From JBBSIN01 sp038232055 (GTDB lineage Bacteria; Actinomycetota; Actinomycetes; JADGOV01), in assembly GCA_038232055.1 (NCBI GenBank), contig JBBSIN010000020.1, positions 1 to 35,151 of the forward strand: a stretch of 35,151 bases of DNA, read 5' to 3'. Each line of letters starts with the position of its first letter. Positions within the stretch are counted from its first letter, which is position 1. Below, piece after piece: positions 15,870 to 23,261 of the stretch. A program made the position numbers and the translations under genes. The notes beneath the pieces are model-generated. The model saw only the letters and a program-made list of their open reading frames with translations, had not been told where the DNA came from and did not search any database.

Positions 15870-15875
15870 AGTCTA
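15870..15875 (-). promoter_or_regulatory. Candidate -10 box of the tRNA cluster, overlapping a stop codon
   Basis: On the minus strand TAGACT lies 29 bp before tRNA-Glu, with a TTGGGC hexamer 18 bp further upstream as a possible -35. The first three bases of the -10 are the TAG stop of the metallophosphoesterase gene, so the promoter sits in that gene's 3' end. Confidence 0.5.
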
Positions 15876-17342
15876 CGGGACGGGACCGCCGCCGCCCAAC
15901 TGGCTTGGGGCGACGTGGCGCTGGACACCGGCCGAGGAGAGTCCCAGCCCGCCGAGGGTGATGTCGTCGTAGGCGAGGAGGCGGCGGGTCGCCCGGTCGA
16001 GGTAGAGGACCGAGCACTCCAGCGGTGTCGGTCGCTCGCCCTCGAGGCCACGCAGACCGGCGCCGCCGGTCGAGCCCTCGACGAGCAGCAGAGACGTGCC
16101 GAGGTCCTCGGTACGCCGAGCGTGTACGTGGCCGGCGAGAAGCAGTGGCGCCTGTCCGGCGAACTGGCGGGCCACCGTCGGGTCGTGCGCGACGGCGATG
16201 TCGACCGGTCCGAGCGCCGCCAGCCGATCGGCGGCCTGGCGCCCGTAGCGGGCGAGAGCGTCCTCCGCCACCTGGTCGTCGCGAGTCGTCTTGTCCGGCG
16301 TGAAGCGGGGGTCGCCGACGCCGAAGAAACGCAGCCCGGCCACCCGACGGACGGCGCCGTCGAGCACGACGATGCCGGGCACGCGGCGTACGGCGTTCTC
16401 CGTCGCGACGGAGTCGTGGTTGCCGCGCACGTAGACGTAGGGGACGCCGAGTGACCGCGTCGGGTTGACGAAGCGGTCCTCGGCCCGGCTGCCGTGGTCG
16501 GTGAGATCGCCGGTGTCGACGACGACGTCCACGCCGTACTGGCGCACCACGCTGCGGATGACGTCCCACGCAGCCGGGTTGAGGTGCAGGTCCGACACGT
16601 GCAGGAGTCGGATCGTGGAGGCGTCCGGCTGGTAGGTGGGCAGCGCCGACGTGGCGTCGTACAGCCGGGAGACGTCGGCCACCAGGCCGGCGAGCTCCTC
16701 GGAGTAGACGTCGAAGCGGCGCACGATGTCCTCGGCGCTGCCGACCAGCGTCGGCGCGTTCGCGAGCAGACCCGTGTAGTGCGGCTCGGCGACGGCCTGC
16801 GGGCGCCAGGTCAGCACGGCGAATCCGCCGATCACCACCACGCCGACCGCTGCGGCACCGGCGGCCCACAGCGTGCGACGGTAGCGGCGGCGGCGGAAGA
16901 CGAGCAGGCCGAGCAGGCCCGCGCCGGCCGTCGCGGCTAGCAGCGCCCGGCCGGCCAGGAGGATCACCGCGGACCTCAGGTCGGCGGCGACGGAGGTGCC
17001 GAGGCCACCCAGCGAGGCCGGGTCCTGCAGCGCGCGCCGCGCGGCGTCCGGCCGGAGCTCGGTCACCGAGATCACTAGGCTGAACGGACCGCTGTGGCTG
17101 TCGACGCTGATCGACCCGAGGGGCGCCACGTCGACCGTGCTGCCCCCATCGAGCGCGGGTCGCAGCGACAGCCGCGTCTTCACCGGCCCCACGTCGTGGC
17201 GCACGGTGGCGCCGAGCAGCAGCCCGACGACACCGCCGACGAGCGCGACGACGGCGATCTGCAGTCCGACGCGCGACCGCCGGAGGCGAAGGACGCGGAA
17301 GACCGCCCGCCCGGCACGACGCACCCGGGTACGGGCACCCAT
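15873..17342 (-). CDS. Membrane-anchored metallophosphoesterase
   Basis: This protein of about 489 residues has an N-terminal membrane part and a C-terminal calcineurin-like phosphoesterase domain. A basic head (ARTRVRRAGR) precedes a first membrane helix (VGLQIAVVALVGGVVGLLLG). An external loop follows, then two more helices. The catalytic half, from about residue 246, contains all five metal-site blocks: HVSDLHLN, DTGDLTDHG, RGNHDS, AVAHDP and AGHVHARR. The active site therefore looks complete. Homologues act on phosphoesters at the cell surface or inner leaflet; the substrate is unknown. ATG 17342 was chosen, but another ATG 18 bp upstream (17360) is equally possible. The open frame extends further without family similarity. 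Confidence 0.8.
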   Translation of the reverse strand: MGARTRVRRAGRAVFRVLRLRRSRVGLQIAVVALVGGVVGLLLGATVRHDVGPVKTRLSLRPALDGGSTVDVAPLGSISVDSHSGPFSLVISVTELRPDAARRALQDPASLGGLGTSVAADLRSAVILLAGRALLAATAGAGLLGLLVFRRRRYRRTLWAAGAAAVGVVVIGGFAVLTWRPQAVAEPHYTGLLANAPTLVGSAEDIVRRFDVYSEELAGLVADVSRLYDATSALPTYQPDASTIRLLHVSDLHLNPAAWDVIRSVVRQYGVDVVVDTGDLTDHGSRAEDRFVNPTRSLGVPYVYVRGNHDSVATENAVRRVPGIVVLDGAVRRVAGLRFFGVGDPRFTPDKTTRDDQVAEDALARYGRQAADRLAALGPVDIAVAHDPTVARQFAGQAPLLLAGHVHARRTEDLGTSLLLVEGSTGGAGLRGLEGERPTPLECSVLYLDRATRRLLAYDDITLGGLGLSSAGVQRHVAPSQLGGGGPVP

Positions 17343-17428
17343 GTACCCAGGCTGCCTCATGGTGCGGCCCGCTGCCAGCGACGACGGCGCCGTTTCCGGT
17401 CGGATCCGCTGCCGGCGTTCCGGTCGGG

Positions 17429-17434
17429 TAGGGT
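17429..17434 (+). promoter_or_regulatory. Candidate cold-shock gene -10 box with a long leader
   Basis: TAGGGT precedes the cold-shock ATG by 126 bp. Long 5' leaders are typical of cold-inducible csp mRNAs, and this one can form local stems (for example GCCC with GGGC around 17470-17492). Induction is not shown by sequence alone. Confidence 0.35.
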
Positions 17435-17560
17435 ATGCCCCGGTCGCAGTTCCCTGAGTGTGTTGCACGCCCGCGGAACGTTTCGTGGGCACTGCCCGCG
17501 GTGACCCGGTGATCGTGCATCGCGACACCGACATCGTCCCGTCCAGCAGGAGAGCAGCAC

Positions 17561-17767
17561 ATGCCCGAGGGCACCGTTAAGTGGTTCAACGCCGAAAAGG
17601 GTTTCGGCTTCATCGCAGTGGACGGCGGCGGCGCCGACGTCTTCGTGCACTACTCGGCCATCGACGCGCAGGGCTACCGCAGCCTGGAGGAGAACCAGCG
17701 CGTCGAGTTCGAGATCACCCAGGGTCAGAAGGGCCCTCAGGCTGAGCGGGTCCGCCCGCTCCACTGA
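17561..17767 (+). CDS. Cold-shock domain protein
   Basis: This is a 68-residue single-domain OB-fold RNA/ssDNA chaperone. GTVKWFNAEKGFGFI contains RNP1 (KGFGFI) and VFVHYSAI contains RNP2. The end reads GPQAERVRPL, as usual. The length and motifs match actinobacterial CspA/ScoF proteins. It has a GGAGAG ribosome-binding site 9 bp before ATG 17561 and a leader of more than 100 nt. It is divergent from the metallophosphoesterase and is followed immediately by an unusually long hairpin terminator. I cannot tell whether this copy is cold-induced or constitutive. Confidence 0.95.
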   Translation: MPEGTVKWFNAEKGFGFIAVDGGGADVFVHYSAIDAQGYRSLEENQRVEFEITQGQKGPQAERVRPLH

Positions 17768-17771
17768 AGTC

Positions 17772-17817
17772 GCGTCGGCGGCCTGGCCGGAATCTTCACC
17801 GGCCAGGCGGCCGACGC
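17772..17817. terminator. Strong bidirectional terminator hairpin
   Basis: A 19-bp stem (17772-17790 with 17799-17817) has a single mismatch and an 8-nt loop. It lies between the convergent cold-shock and EamA genes, and CCCCATAATTCTT follows on the + strand. It could end transcription from both sides. Confidence 0.85.
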
Positions 17818-17858
17818 CCCATAATTCTTCGCCCACTCGCTCCTCGCCACGGCCTGGC

Positions 17859-18791
17859 TCAGGTGCGCGCCAGCACTGCTTCGGTTGTCGGCGCGGCTTT
17901 CGGTCGGCCGGTTGCGCCAGCGGTCACGCCGACGAGGACCACGAGGCAGCCCAGCAGCTGCACCGGTGACGGTCGCTCACCGAGGATCGCGGCGGCCAGG
18001 GCGACCGCGCCCAGCGGCTGCAGGAGCAGGATCAACGACGTGACGACGGCTGGCAGCCGAGGCAGTGACACCGAGATCAGCAGCCAGCCGACGACCTGCG
18101 CCGACAGCGCCAGAAGCAGCAGCCACCCGTGCGCCGGCCACTGCGGCACCAGGTCGACGCCGTCTGTGGCAAAGCCCAGGACGGCTGATGCCACCGCACC
18201 CACCGCGGTGGCGTCGAGCAGCGGTCCGGCCGGCCGTCGGAGGTCCCCCGCGCTGCGCCGCAGCAGCATGAGGAACCCGGCGTAGGCCAGCGACGCTGCG
18301 AGGCCGTAGTAGGCGCCGCGCGCCGGGGAGTCGCCGTACGGATTGCCGCCGAGCGGGCCGGAGACGAGGACGACACCGAACAGCACCACCGGGACGGCGA
18401 GGATGAGCCGTCGGGTGGGGCGCTCGCCCAGCAGCAGCCAGCCGGCGACCGCGACGACCACCACCTGCAGGTTGCCGAGGACGGTCGCGACGCCGGCGCC
18501 GATGTCGGCGACGGAGTGATGCCACAGGACCAGGTCGAGGGCGAAAAGGATCCCCGCCGCGGCTGCCAGGAGCCGTTCGGACCGGCGCCGCGCGCCATGT
18601 CGGCGCCGCTCCACCGCCGCCACCGCGGCGAGCAGCGGCAGCGCGTAGAGGCACCGAAATGTCGCCGCCGTGGCCGGGGAGACCGCCGCGAGCCGCACCA
18701 GCAACCCAGACGAGGCAATGCAGGCAGCGCCGCCGACCGCGGCGAGCACCGGCCGCTCGCCCACCGCGGCGAGCGCCGGCCGCTCGCCCAC
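17859..18791 (-). CDS. EamA/DMT-family transporter
   Basis: This 310-residue protein has about ten hydrophobic helices in two repeated halves, as in the drug/metabolite transporter superfamily. The halves end in GERPTRRLILAVPVVLFGVVL and GERPSPVQLLGCLVVLVGV, the repeated EamA boundary motif. Family members export amino acids or small metabolites across the inner membrane; the substrate here is unknown. GTG 18791 was chosen because GGAGAAG precedes it by 5 bp. The N-terminus carries a 9-residue duplication (VGERPALAA then VGERPVLAA) made by a 27-bp tandem repeat. It is divergent from the epimerase across 123 bp. Confidence 0.85.
   Translation of the reverse strand: MGERPALAAVGERPVLAAVGGAACIASSGLLVRLAAVSPATAATFRCLYALPLLAAVAAVERRRHGARRRSERLLAAAAGILFALDLVLWHHSVADIGAGVATVLGNLQVVVVAVAGWLLLGERPTRRLILAVPVVLFGVVLVSGPLGGNPYGDSPARGAYYGLAASLAYAGFLMLLRRSAGDLRRPAGPLLDATAVGAVASAVLGFATDGVDLVPQWPAHGWLLLLALSAQVVGWLLISVSLPRLPAVVTSLILLLQPLGAVALAAAILGERPSPVQLLGCLVVLVGVTAGATGRPKAAPTTEAVLART
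18736..18789 (-). repeat. 27-bp tandem repeat in the EamA gene start
   Basis: Two 27-bp units (18736-18762 and 18763-18789) differ at one position. They encode the in-frame repeat VGERPxLAA. Each unit begins, on the minus strand, with a GTG that could start translation, but only the outer one has a ribosome-binding site. Confidence 0.8.
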
Positions 18792-18914
18792 CGCGCTTCT
18801 CCCATCGTCGCCTTGGACCTGGCAGCCGAAGGCTACGCGAGGCGCGGCCAGCGACGGACCGGCCCGACCAGCACGTAGCCTTCCAGCGACCGGAGTAAAA
18901 TGGAGGAGAACGAG

Positions 18915-19916
18915 ATGCGCGTGCTGGTGACCGGCGCCCGCGGCAAGGTCGGTCGGGCGGCGGTAAGCGCCCTGCAGGGCAAGGGGCATGCGGTCACGGC
19001 CACCGATCTCGTCAGCCCGACGTACGAGCGCGCCGCACCGGACGAGCCGGCGTACGTGCAGGCGGACCTGACCGACGCCGGCGACGCCTACGCCGTCGTG
19101 CGCGGCCACGATGCCGTCGTACACGCCGCGGCGATTCCCGAGCCGACGCAGAACACCCCGCACACCGTCTTCGCCAACAACCTGATGAGCGTCTTCAACA
19201 CCCTTGAGGCGGCGGTGCGGTTCGGCGTACGCCGATTCGTCAACGTCTCCAGCGAGACGGCGCCCGGTTTCTTCTTCGCCGAGCGCGAGTTCCTGCCCGA
19301 CTACCTGCCGGTCGACGAGGAACACCCGCTCCGGCCGCAGGATCCGTACGCGCTGGCGAAGGTCTTCGGCGAACAGCTCTGCGACGCGGCGGTCCGCCGT
19401 AGCGAGATGCGCTGCATCTCCATCCGCCCCTGCTGGGTGCAGTGGGAGGGCAACTACGAAAGCAACCTCGCCCCCCAGGTGCGCGACGTCTCGGTGCTCA
19501 CCCAGAACTTCTGGTCCTACATCGACGTGTACGACCTGGCGGACGCGCTCGTCCTCGCAGTGGGGAGCGACCTGCCCGGCCACGAGGTCTTCTACATCGC
19601 GTCGCCGGACAACGTCGGCGGCCACGACTTCGCGGCGTCCGTCCGACGGTTCTACGGGGAGCAGCTCGAGCTGCGCCCGCTCGACCGGGTCGACGCGTCC
19701 GGTATCTCCTGCGCCAAGGCGCGGCGGATGCTGGGTTACGAGCCGAAGCGGTCGTGGCGCGACTACCTCGACCCCAACGGACGCCTGCTCCCTCAGGTGG
19801 TCGAGCGGCTCGAGAGCGGAAGCGGCCGCTCCCTTGACGATGCCACGGCGTTCGAGTGGCCTAACCTTTCCCCCGAGGACAGACCTCGTGATGTCTCTCG
19901 TGCGAGGGGCCGTTAG
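18915..19916 (+). CDS. NAD-dependent epimerase/dehydratase family protein
   Basis: This 333-residue extended SDR of the sugar-nucleotide epimerase/dehydratase type has the Rossmann motif TGARGKVG (6-13), the aspartate-bearing ATDL after the second strand, HAAAIPEP, NVSSE near the catalytic serine, and the catalytic pair in DPYALAKVFGE. No substrate can be assigned. The start is ATG 18915, because GGAGGA lies 8 bp upstream; the in-frame ATG 18900 contains that ribosome-binding site. The last 30 or so codons look unlike the family, and the stop (TAG 19914-19916) lies inside the tRNA-Lys gene. The native stop may therefore have been lost. Confidence 0.85.
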   Translation: MRVLVTGARGKVGRAAVSALQGKGHAVTATDLVSPTYERAAPDEPAYVQADLTDAGDAYAVVRGHDAVVHAAAIPEPTQNTPHTVFANNLMSVFNTLEAAVRFGVRRFVNVSSETAPGFFFAEREFLPDYLPVDEEHPLRPQDPYALAKVFGEQLCDAAVRRSEMRCISIRPCWVQWEGNYESNLAPQVRDVSVLTQNFWSYIDVYDLADALVLAVGSDLPGHEVFYIASPDNVGGHDFAASVRRFYGEQLELRPLDRVDASGISCAKARRMLGYEPKRSWRDYLDPNGRLLPQVVERLESGSGRSLDDATAFEWPNLSPEDRPRDVSRARGR

Positions 19917-19979
19917 CTCAACTGGCAGAGCAGCGGACTTTTAATCCGCGGGTTCCGGGTTCGATCCCCGGGCGGCCCA
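19907..19979 (+). tRNA. tRNA-Lys (TTT)
   Basis: The 73-nt cloverleaf has acceptor GGGCCGT pairing with GCGGCCC (one T-G wobble), discriminator A, D-arm TTAGCTCA, anticodon loop CTTTTAA with TTT, and T-loop GGTTCGATCC. No CCA is encoded. The epimerase frame overlaps its first 10 nt. A TAACCT at 19862-19867 could be its -10 box, within the epimerase gene. Confidence 0.95.
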
Positions 19980-20163
19980 CTGGTGTTCCTGACCAGGGAG
20001 AACGCGAGCTGTCGTTCACGGCATACGAACCCCAGGGCGCTGGACAGGAGTGTGCGTCCGATGTCAGCGGTCCGACTCGGGCGACAGGACGCGGCCGTAC
20101 GGCGTCTGGCAGGTCGAGGTTGGCGTTGCCGAGCGCCGCGGACGGACAAGGCGAGGTCGTCGG

Positions 20164-20607
20164 TCACGTCGGGTCGGCGTAGGCGAGCACGGTGCCGTCT
20201 TCGACGCTGACTCGACAGTTTGCGAGACCCCTGAGCAGTCCGAGCGCCATCTGGCGTGCCGCGTCATGGAGACCCAGCGCGGCTCGTCGGACGAGGTCGT
20301 CAGCCTCCGGCTGCAGCAGCTCTTCGAGGATCTCGCTGGCGGCCTCGTTCTCGCGCACACAGCCCCGCCCGGCGCGGTAGGCGAGTTGGTCGGCGTCGGC
20401 CCCACGTAGCGTCCATTCGATGGACGCGGCCACCTCTTCCGCGTCGAGAGCGGCCAGTTGCGCGAGGGCGCGGCGTTCAGCCTCGGCCACCAGTTCCGGA
20501 TGGGCCGCGAGCAGTTCGCCGAGCACTCGGGCGAGGCCCAGCCCAGGGGCCGGTGGGCGGGGAACGGTGGAGGGTAGAACCAGGTCGGGTAGGCGGCGTG
20601 GAGTCAC
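20164..20607 (-). CDS. Hypothetical helical protein
   Basis: I do not recognise this 147-residue protein. It is rich in Ala, Leu and Glu and is predicted by eye to be mostly helical, with no membrane segment. Segments such as HPELVAEAERRALAQLAALD, EEVAASIEWTLRG and EAASEILEELLQPEADDLVR are regular amphipathic helices, suggesting a helical-repeat or scaffold domain. It ends VSVEDGTVLAYADPT. The GTG start at 20607 has no good ribosome-binding site, so the N-terminus may be truncated. It stands alone between a tRNA-Lys gene and a stretch of gene relics. Third-position GC is high and supports real coding. Confidence 0.5.
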   Translation of the reverse strand: MTPRRLPDLVLPSTVPRPPAPGLGLARVLGELLAAHPELVAEAERRALAQLAALDAEEVAASIEWTLRGADADQLAYRAGRGCVRENEAASEILEELLQPEADDLVRRAALGLHDAARQMALGLLRGLANCRVSVEDGTVLAYADPT

Positions 20608-20694
20608 CCGACAATCGAATTCGGTCGAAATGCACGTCGGCAGGCGAGGGCGTCCCGCAGGCCCATTGAGGCCCGGCAGCTCGCCAGCTACTGG

Positions 20695-21018
20695 TCAACC
20701 ACGACCGGACGTGTGAACGTGCTTACCACGGTGCGCTGACGCTGTGCGCGGCCGACGGGCGAGCCGGGTTCCACCCACGGTGTGCAGGATGATCGCCGCA
20801 CCGAGGAGAATCACCGCGTCCCCGATACTGAAGCCGTTTCGGAACGGAAGAGAGCCCGGGGTGGCGAGCACGTCGCCGAGCGCGGCGAGATGCGGGTGCG
20901 GCAACATGCCACTGTTTGCGAAGTCCTGGCCGCCGACCGCCAGCCCGGCCCGGCGCAGCGCCGCCGCCGACGCCGACAGGGTCCCGCCGTTGACCGCGAT
21001 GACCAGTCCGTTGAGGGT
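20695..21018 (-). pseudogene. DUF5317-like fragment
   Basis: In one minus-strand frame from 21018 to the stop at 20695 the sequence reads TLNGLVIAVNGGTLSASAAA, then LAALGDVLATPGSLPFRNG and FSIGDAVILLGAAIILHTVG. This is the pattern of the C-terminal half of DUF5317 membrane proteins (a Gly-Asn-rich loop, the LGD block, then a hydrophobic FSIGD helix). The N-terminal half is missing. The frame joins, with a shift, the end of a different membrane domain. It therefore looks like the right half of a deletion junction. ATG 20907 could only start a very short product. Confidence 0.55.
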
Positions 21019-21654
21019 GCACGGCCTGCGCGACCACGGGCGCGAGAGCCAGCAGCGCCCCGGCGGTCATGAGCTGCCAGCGGACGTCTCCCCGGAGATG
21101 CCGGAGCACGGGTTCCCGAAGTTTATGGCGACGGCGATGCCGGTCAGACCGTAGTTGATAAGGAAGAACACGACCGCCGCGGCTAGCGCGGCCGGCAGCG
21201 CGCCACCTATGAACGCGGGCGGGGCGCCGCCTAGCGACTGCCCGGTGAGCAGGCTGAAGACAAGGCGGGTACCGAACAGAGCCAAGGTGTACTGGCCGAC
21301 GTTGAACGCCATGCGCAGCCACAGCCGTCGCTTGACGCTCTCGTCGATGACGAGGGCGAGTGCCTGCGCGGCTAGTGCCACGCCCACCGGGGCGATGAAC
21401 AACAGTGCGACCGCGAGGGTGCTGGAGATCGAGATCTCGTCCCCCGCCTCGCCGCCGCGAGTGACCGGGATGGGGGCGCAGCTCACCGAGTATCAATAGA
21501 AGGCACATCGCCAGGACTGCTGGCAGGTGTCGGGAGCTGTTCCGGCCGCAGCGGCATGAGCGCCCAGGCCAGCAGCGGCAGGCCAGCGGCGCTCGCGCCG
21601 AGGAGGTAGGCGGTCAGTCCTGGGGAGCGCTCGCCACCGCGACACTTCGAACAT
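21019..21654 (-). pseudogene. Relic of a five-helix membrane sensor domain (GGDEF/HD-GYP type N-terminus)
   Basis: A good start (ATG 21654 with AGGAGA upstream on the minus strand) encodes MFEVSRWRALPRT. The message then moves through several frames: AYLLGASAAGLPLLAWAL, then LLLILGELRP, then GDEISISSTLAVALLFIAPVG with FNVGQYTLALFGTRLVF, and finally LRGDVRWQLMTAGALLALAP. Read in order these rebuild the membrane part typical of actinobacterial cyclic-di-GMP signalling proteins, where a GDEIS-like motif precedes the first long helix. At least three frame changes are needed and no catalytic domain follows. It is a decayed gene that lost its 3' part. Family naming is from memory. Confidence 0.5.
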
Positions 21655-21711
21655 CTCGGTTCTCCTGGACTGAACGGACGGTCTAGAACTTGTCGATGGT
21701 CTGCACGGCGA

Positions 21712-21762
21712 TCAGAGCTTGTGTCTCTTGAGCCTGGTCGTCGCGGGCTTGAGTCGAGCCAT
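21712..21762 (-). CDS. Possible 16-residue basic peptide
   Basis: An ATG at 21762 on the minus strand is preceded by AAAGGAG at ideal spacing and encodes MARLKPATTRLKRHKL before TGA. Seven of its 16 residues are Lys, Arg or His. It lies upstream of the decayed sensor gene in the same direction, so it could be a leader peptide or a chance frame. No homologue is known to me. Confidence 0.3.
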   Translation of the reverse strand: MARLKPATTRLKRHKL

Positions 21763-21927
21763 GTGGAACTCCTTTGGGTAGTAGCGGGTGGCCTACGACT
21801 ATGGATCGGAACCCACGCCGCCCCTCCGCTGGTTCATCCGGCTCAACTTCCGGACTGCCGTCCGCCGCGGCATTGCTCGGGCACTAGGCCATGCGAGACC
21901 GTCGCAGAGCGCGGAGCGAAAGACTTG

Positions 21928-22005
21928 CTAATCCGCCCTCGGCAGCGTCACGAGCAACCGGGCGCCTTCGCCGTCGGAGGAGGTGATGGCAACCGTGCCG
22001 GTGTG
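21928..22005 (-). pseudogene. C-terminal scrap of a sensor histidine kinase
   Basis: Twenty-five codons ending in TAG (21928-21930, minus strand) read HTGTVAITSSDGEGARLLV then TLPRAD. This is the usual last strand pair of a HATPase domain (GGxVxVxSxxGEGxxFxVxLP). Nothing upstream continues the domain: the G-box and N-box are absent. It is a fragment. The remaining 21763-21927 shows nothing I can support. Confidence 0.5.
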
Positions 22006-22113
22006 TCGCGGCCGAAATGCCGGGGACATCGTCGTGGCCGGTTCGCTAGGACGGGAACCGCGTTCCGCGGCGCTCTCATTGTCCCTTCATCGGGGCCGTG
22101 CCACCGTCTGCTG

Positions 22114-23238
22114 GTGTACGACGACGGGACGAACCTACTGTCCCTGGTCCCCGACAGGGACGCTCACAGCCGGCTTCGCCGGGTTGCTTGCACGCTTGTC
22201 GTGTCGCGGCTGGTCGTCCTCGGCGCCTGCGCGGTCGCCGTCCATGCCGACGCCACCCGGCTGGCGAAACGATGGGACGGCGGACGCTACCTAGCGATCG
22301 CTCAGCACGGATATCCTCCGACGTTGCACCACGTCGGCGAACGATACAGCGAATGGGCGTTTTTCCCGCTCTTTCCAATCCTAGTGCGGGTCACACACGA
22401 GACGACCTCTCTGAGCTACCCCCTTTCCGCGCTGCTCATCAACGGAGTCCTTGACGTCGGGCTGGCGGCCGCCCTCTTCGCTCTGGCGGCTGCGGTCACC
22501 GACCCCGAGACAGCGACGCGGTCCTCGCTGCTCTTCTGGCTGTGGCCCGGGTCCGCCGCGTTGTCCCTCGCATATAGCGAGCCGCTCTTCCTCCTCCTCG
22601 GCTGCCTGTGCCTTCGAGCCCTGCTGGCCCGTCGCTGGGTGTCGGCGGGCCTTACCGCGGCGCTCGCCGGCGCGACGCGACCGAGCGGAATCGCGCTCGT
22701 CGCCGCGTGCGCTGTCGCGGCGGCGGCGGCCATCCGCGCCCGTAGGGACTGGCGTGCGCTGCTCGCCGTTGCACTCTCGCCAGGCGGCCTCGTTGGGTTC
22801 ATGATCTACGGCCGCTACCGGACAGGGGACGCGCTCATCTGGCAACGCGCAGAATCGCTGTGGAACCAGCGCTTCGACGCCAGCTCTCACTTGTTCCATA
22901 GGCTCCGGGTGAATCTGACCCACGTGACGCCGCTGTCTGCCGAGTACGCCGTCCTTGCGGTCAGTCTGGTGCTGCTCTGCTGCGCGATGGCCGTGGTGCT
23001 CCGCGATTGGCGTAGCGTGCCGTCGCCGCTGCTCGCCTATCTAGTAGTGCTGCTCGGCCTCTGCTTCGGCTATAGCAACGTCGGGCCGCGTCCGCGATTC
23101 GTGCTAGCGATGGTGCCCGTCTTCGTCGCTGTCGGCAGTCGGCTGCGCGGGTTGGCGCTAGCCGTCACGGCCGTGGTCCTCGCGGCGCTGTTGCCCACGA
23201 CCGCCTATCTGTACACGACGGCGCATGTGGTGCCGTGA
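22114..23238 (+). CDS. PIG-V-like (GPI mannosyltransferase 2-type) membrane glycosyltransferase
   Basis: This polytopic protein of about 374 residues has the first-loop motif KRWDGGRYLAIAQHGYP with the acidic residue after the first helix, and WAFFPLFPILVR. WLWPGSAALSLAYSEPLFLLL and AALAGATRPSGIALV follow. This is the pattern of bacterial PIG-V-like GT-C enzymes, which use a lipid-linked sugar donor and act on the outer face of the membrane. The donor and acceptor are unknown. The start is uncertain: GTG 22114 fits the expected short cytosolic head, but no ribosome-binding site is clear, and GTG 22201 is possible. The longer frame to 21721 is not supported. Codon third positions are less GC-rich than in the pur genes. 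Confidence 0.7.
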   Translation: MYDDGTNLLSLVPDRDAHSRLRRVACTLVVSRLVVLGACAVAVHADATRLAKRWDGGRYLAIAQHGYPPTLHHVGERYSEWAFFPLFPILVRVTHETTSLSYPLSALLINGVLDVGLAAALFALAAAVTDPETATRSSLLFWLWPGSAALSLAYSEPLFLLLGCLCLRALLARRWVSAGLTAALAGATRPSGIALVAACAVAAAAAIRARRDWRALLAVALSPGGLVGFMIYGRYRTGDALIWQRAESLWNQRFDASSHLFHRLRVNLTHVTPLSAEYAVLAVSLVLLCCAMAVVLRDWRSVPSPLLAYLVVLLGLCFGYSNVGPRPRFVLAMVPVFVAVGSRLRGLALAVTAVVLAALLPTTAYLYTTAHVVP

Positions 23239-23261
23239 ACCGGCGCCTTGCCCTTCTCCGC

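Noticed and set aside
18077..18805. Minus-strand frame opposite or beside the EamA gene with a good ATG
   Set aside because: The frame starting MGEARWASG is a shadow; the transporter frame starts at GTG 18791, for which the same GGAGAAG serves as ribosome-binding site.
19980..20163. Possible integrated element after tRNA-Lys
   Set aside because: No repeat of the tRNA 3' end, integrase, or phage-like gene was found downstream, and nothing coding is supported in this gap.
19913..20167. Minus-strand frame ending in GDRTRNPRIKSPLLCQLS
   Set aside because: It is the antisense translation of the tRNA-Lys gene, a well-known false protein in databases.
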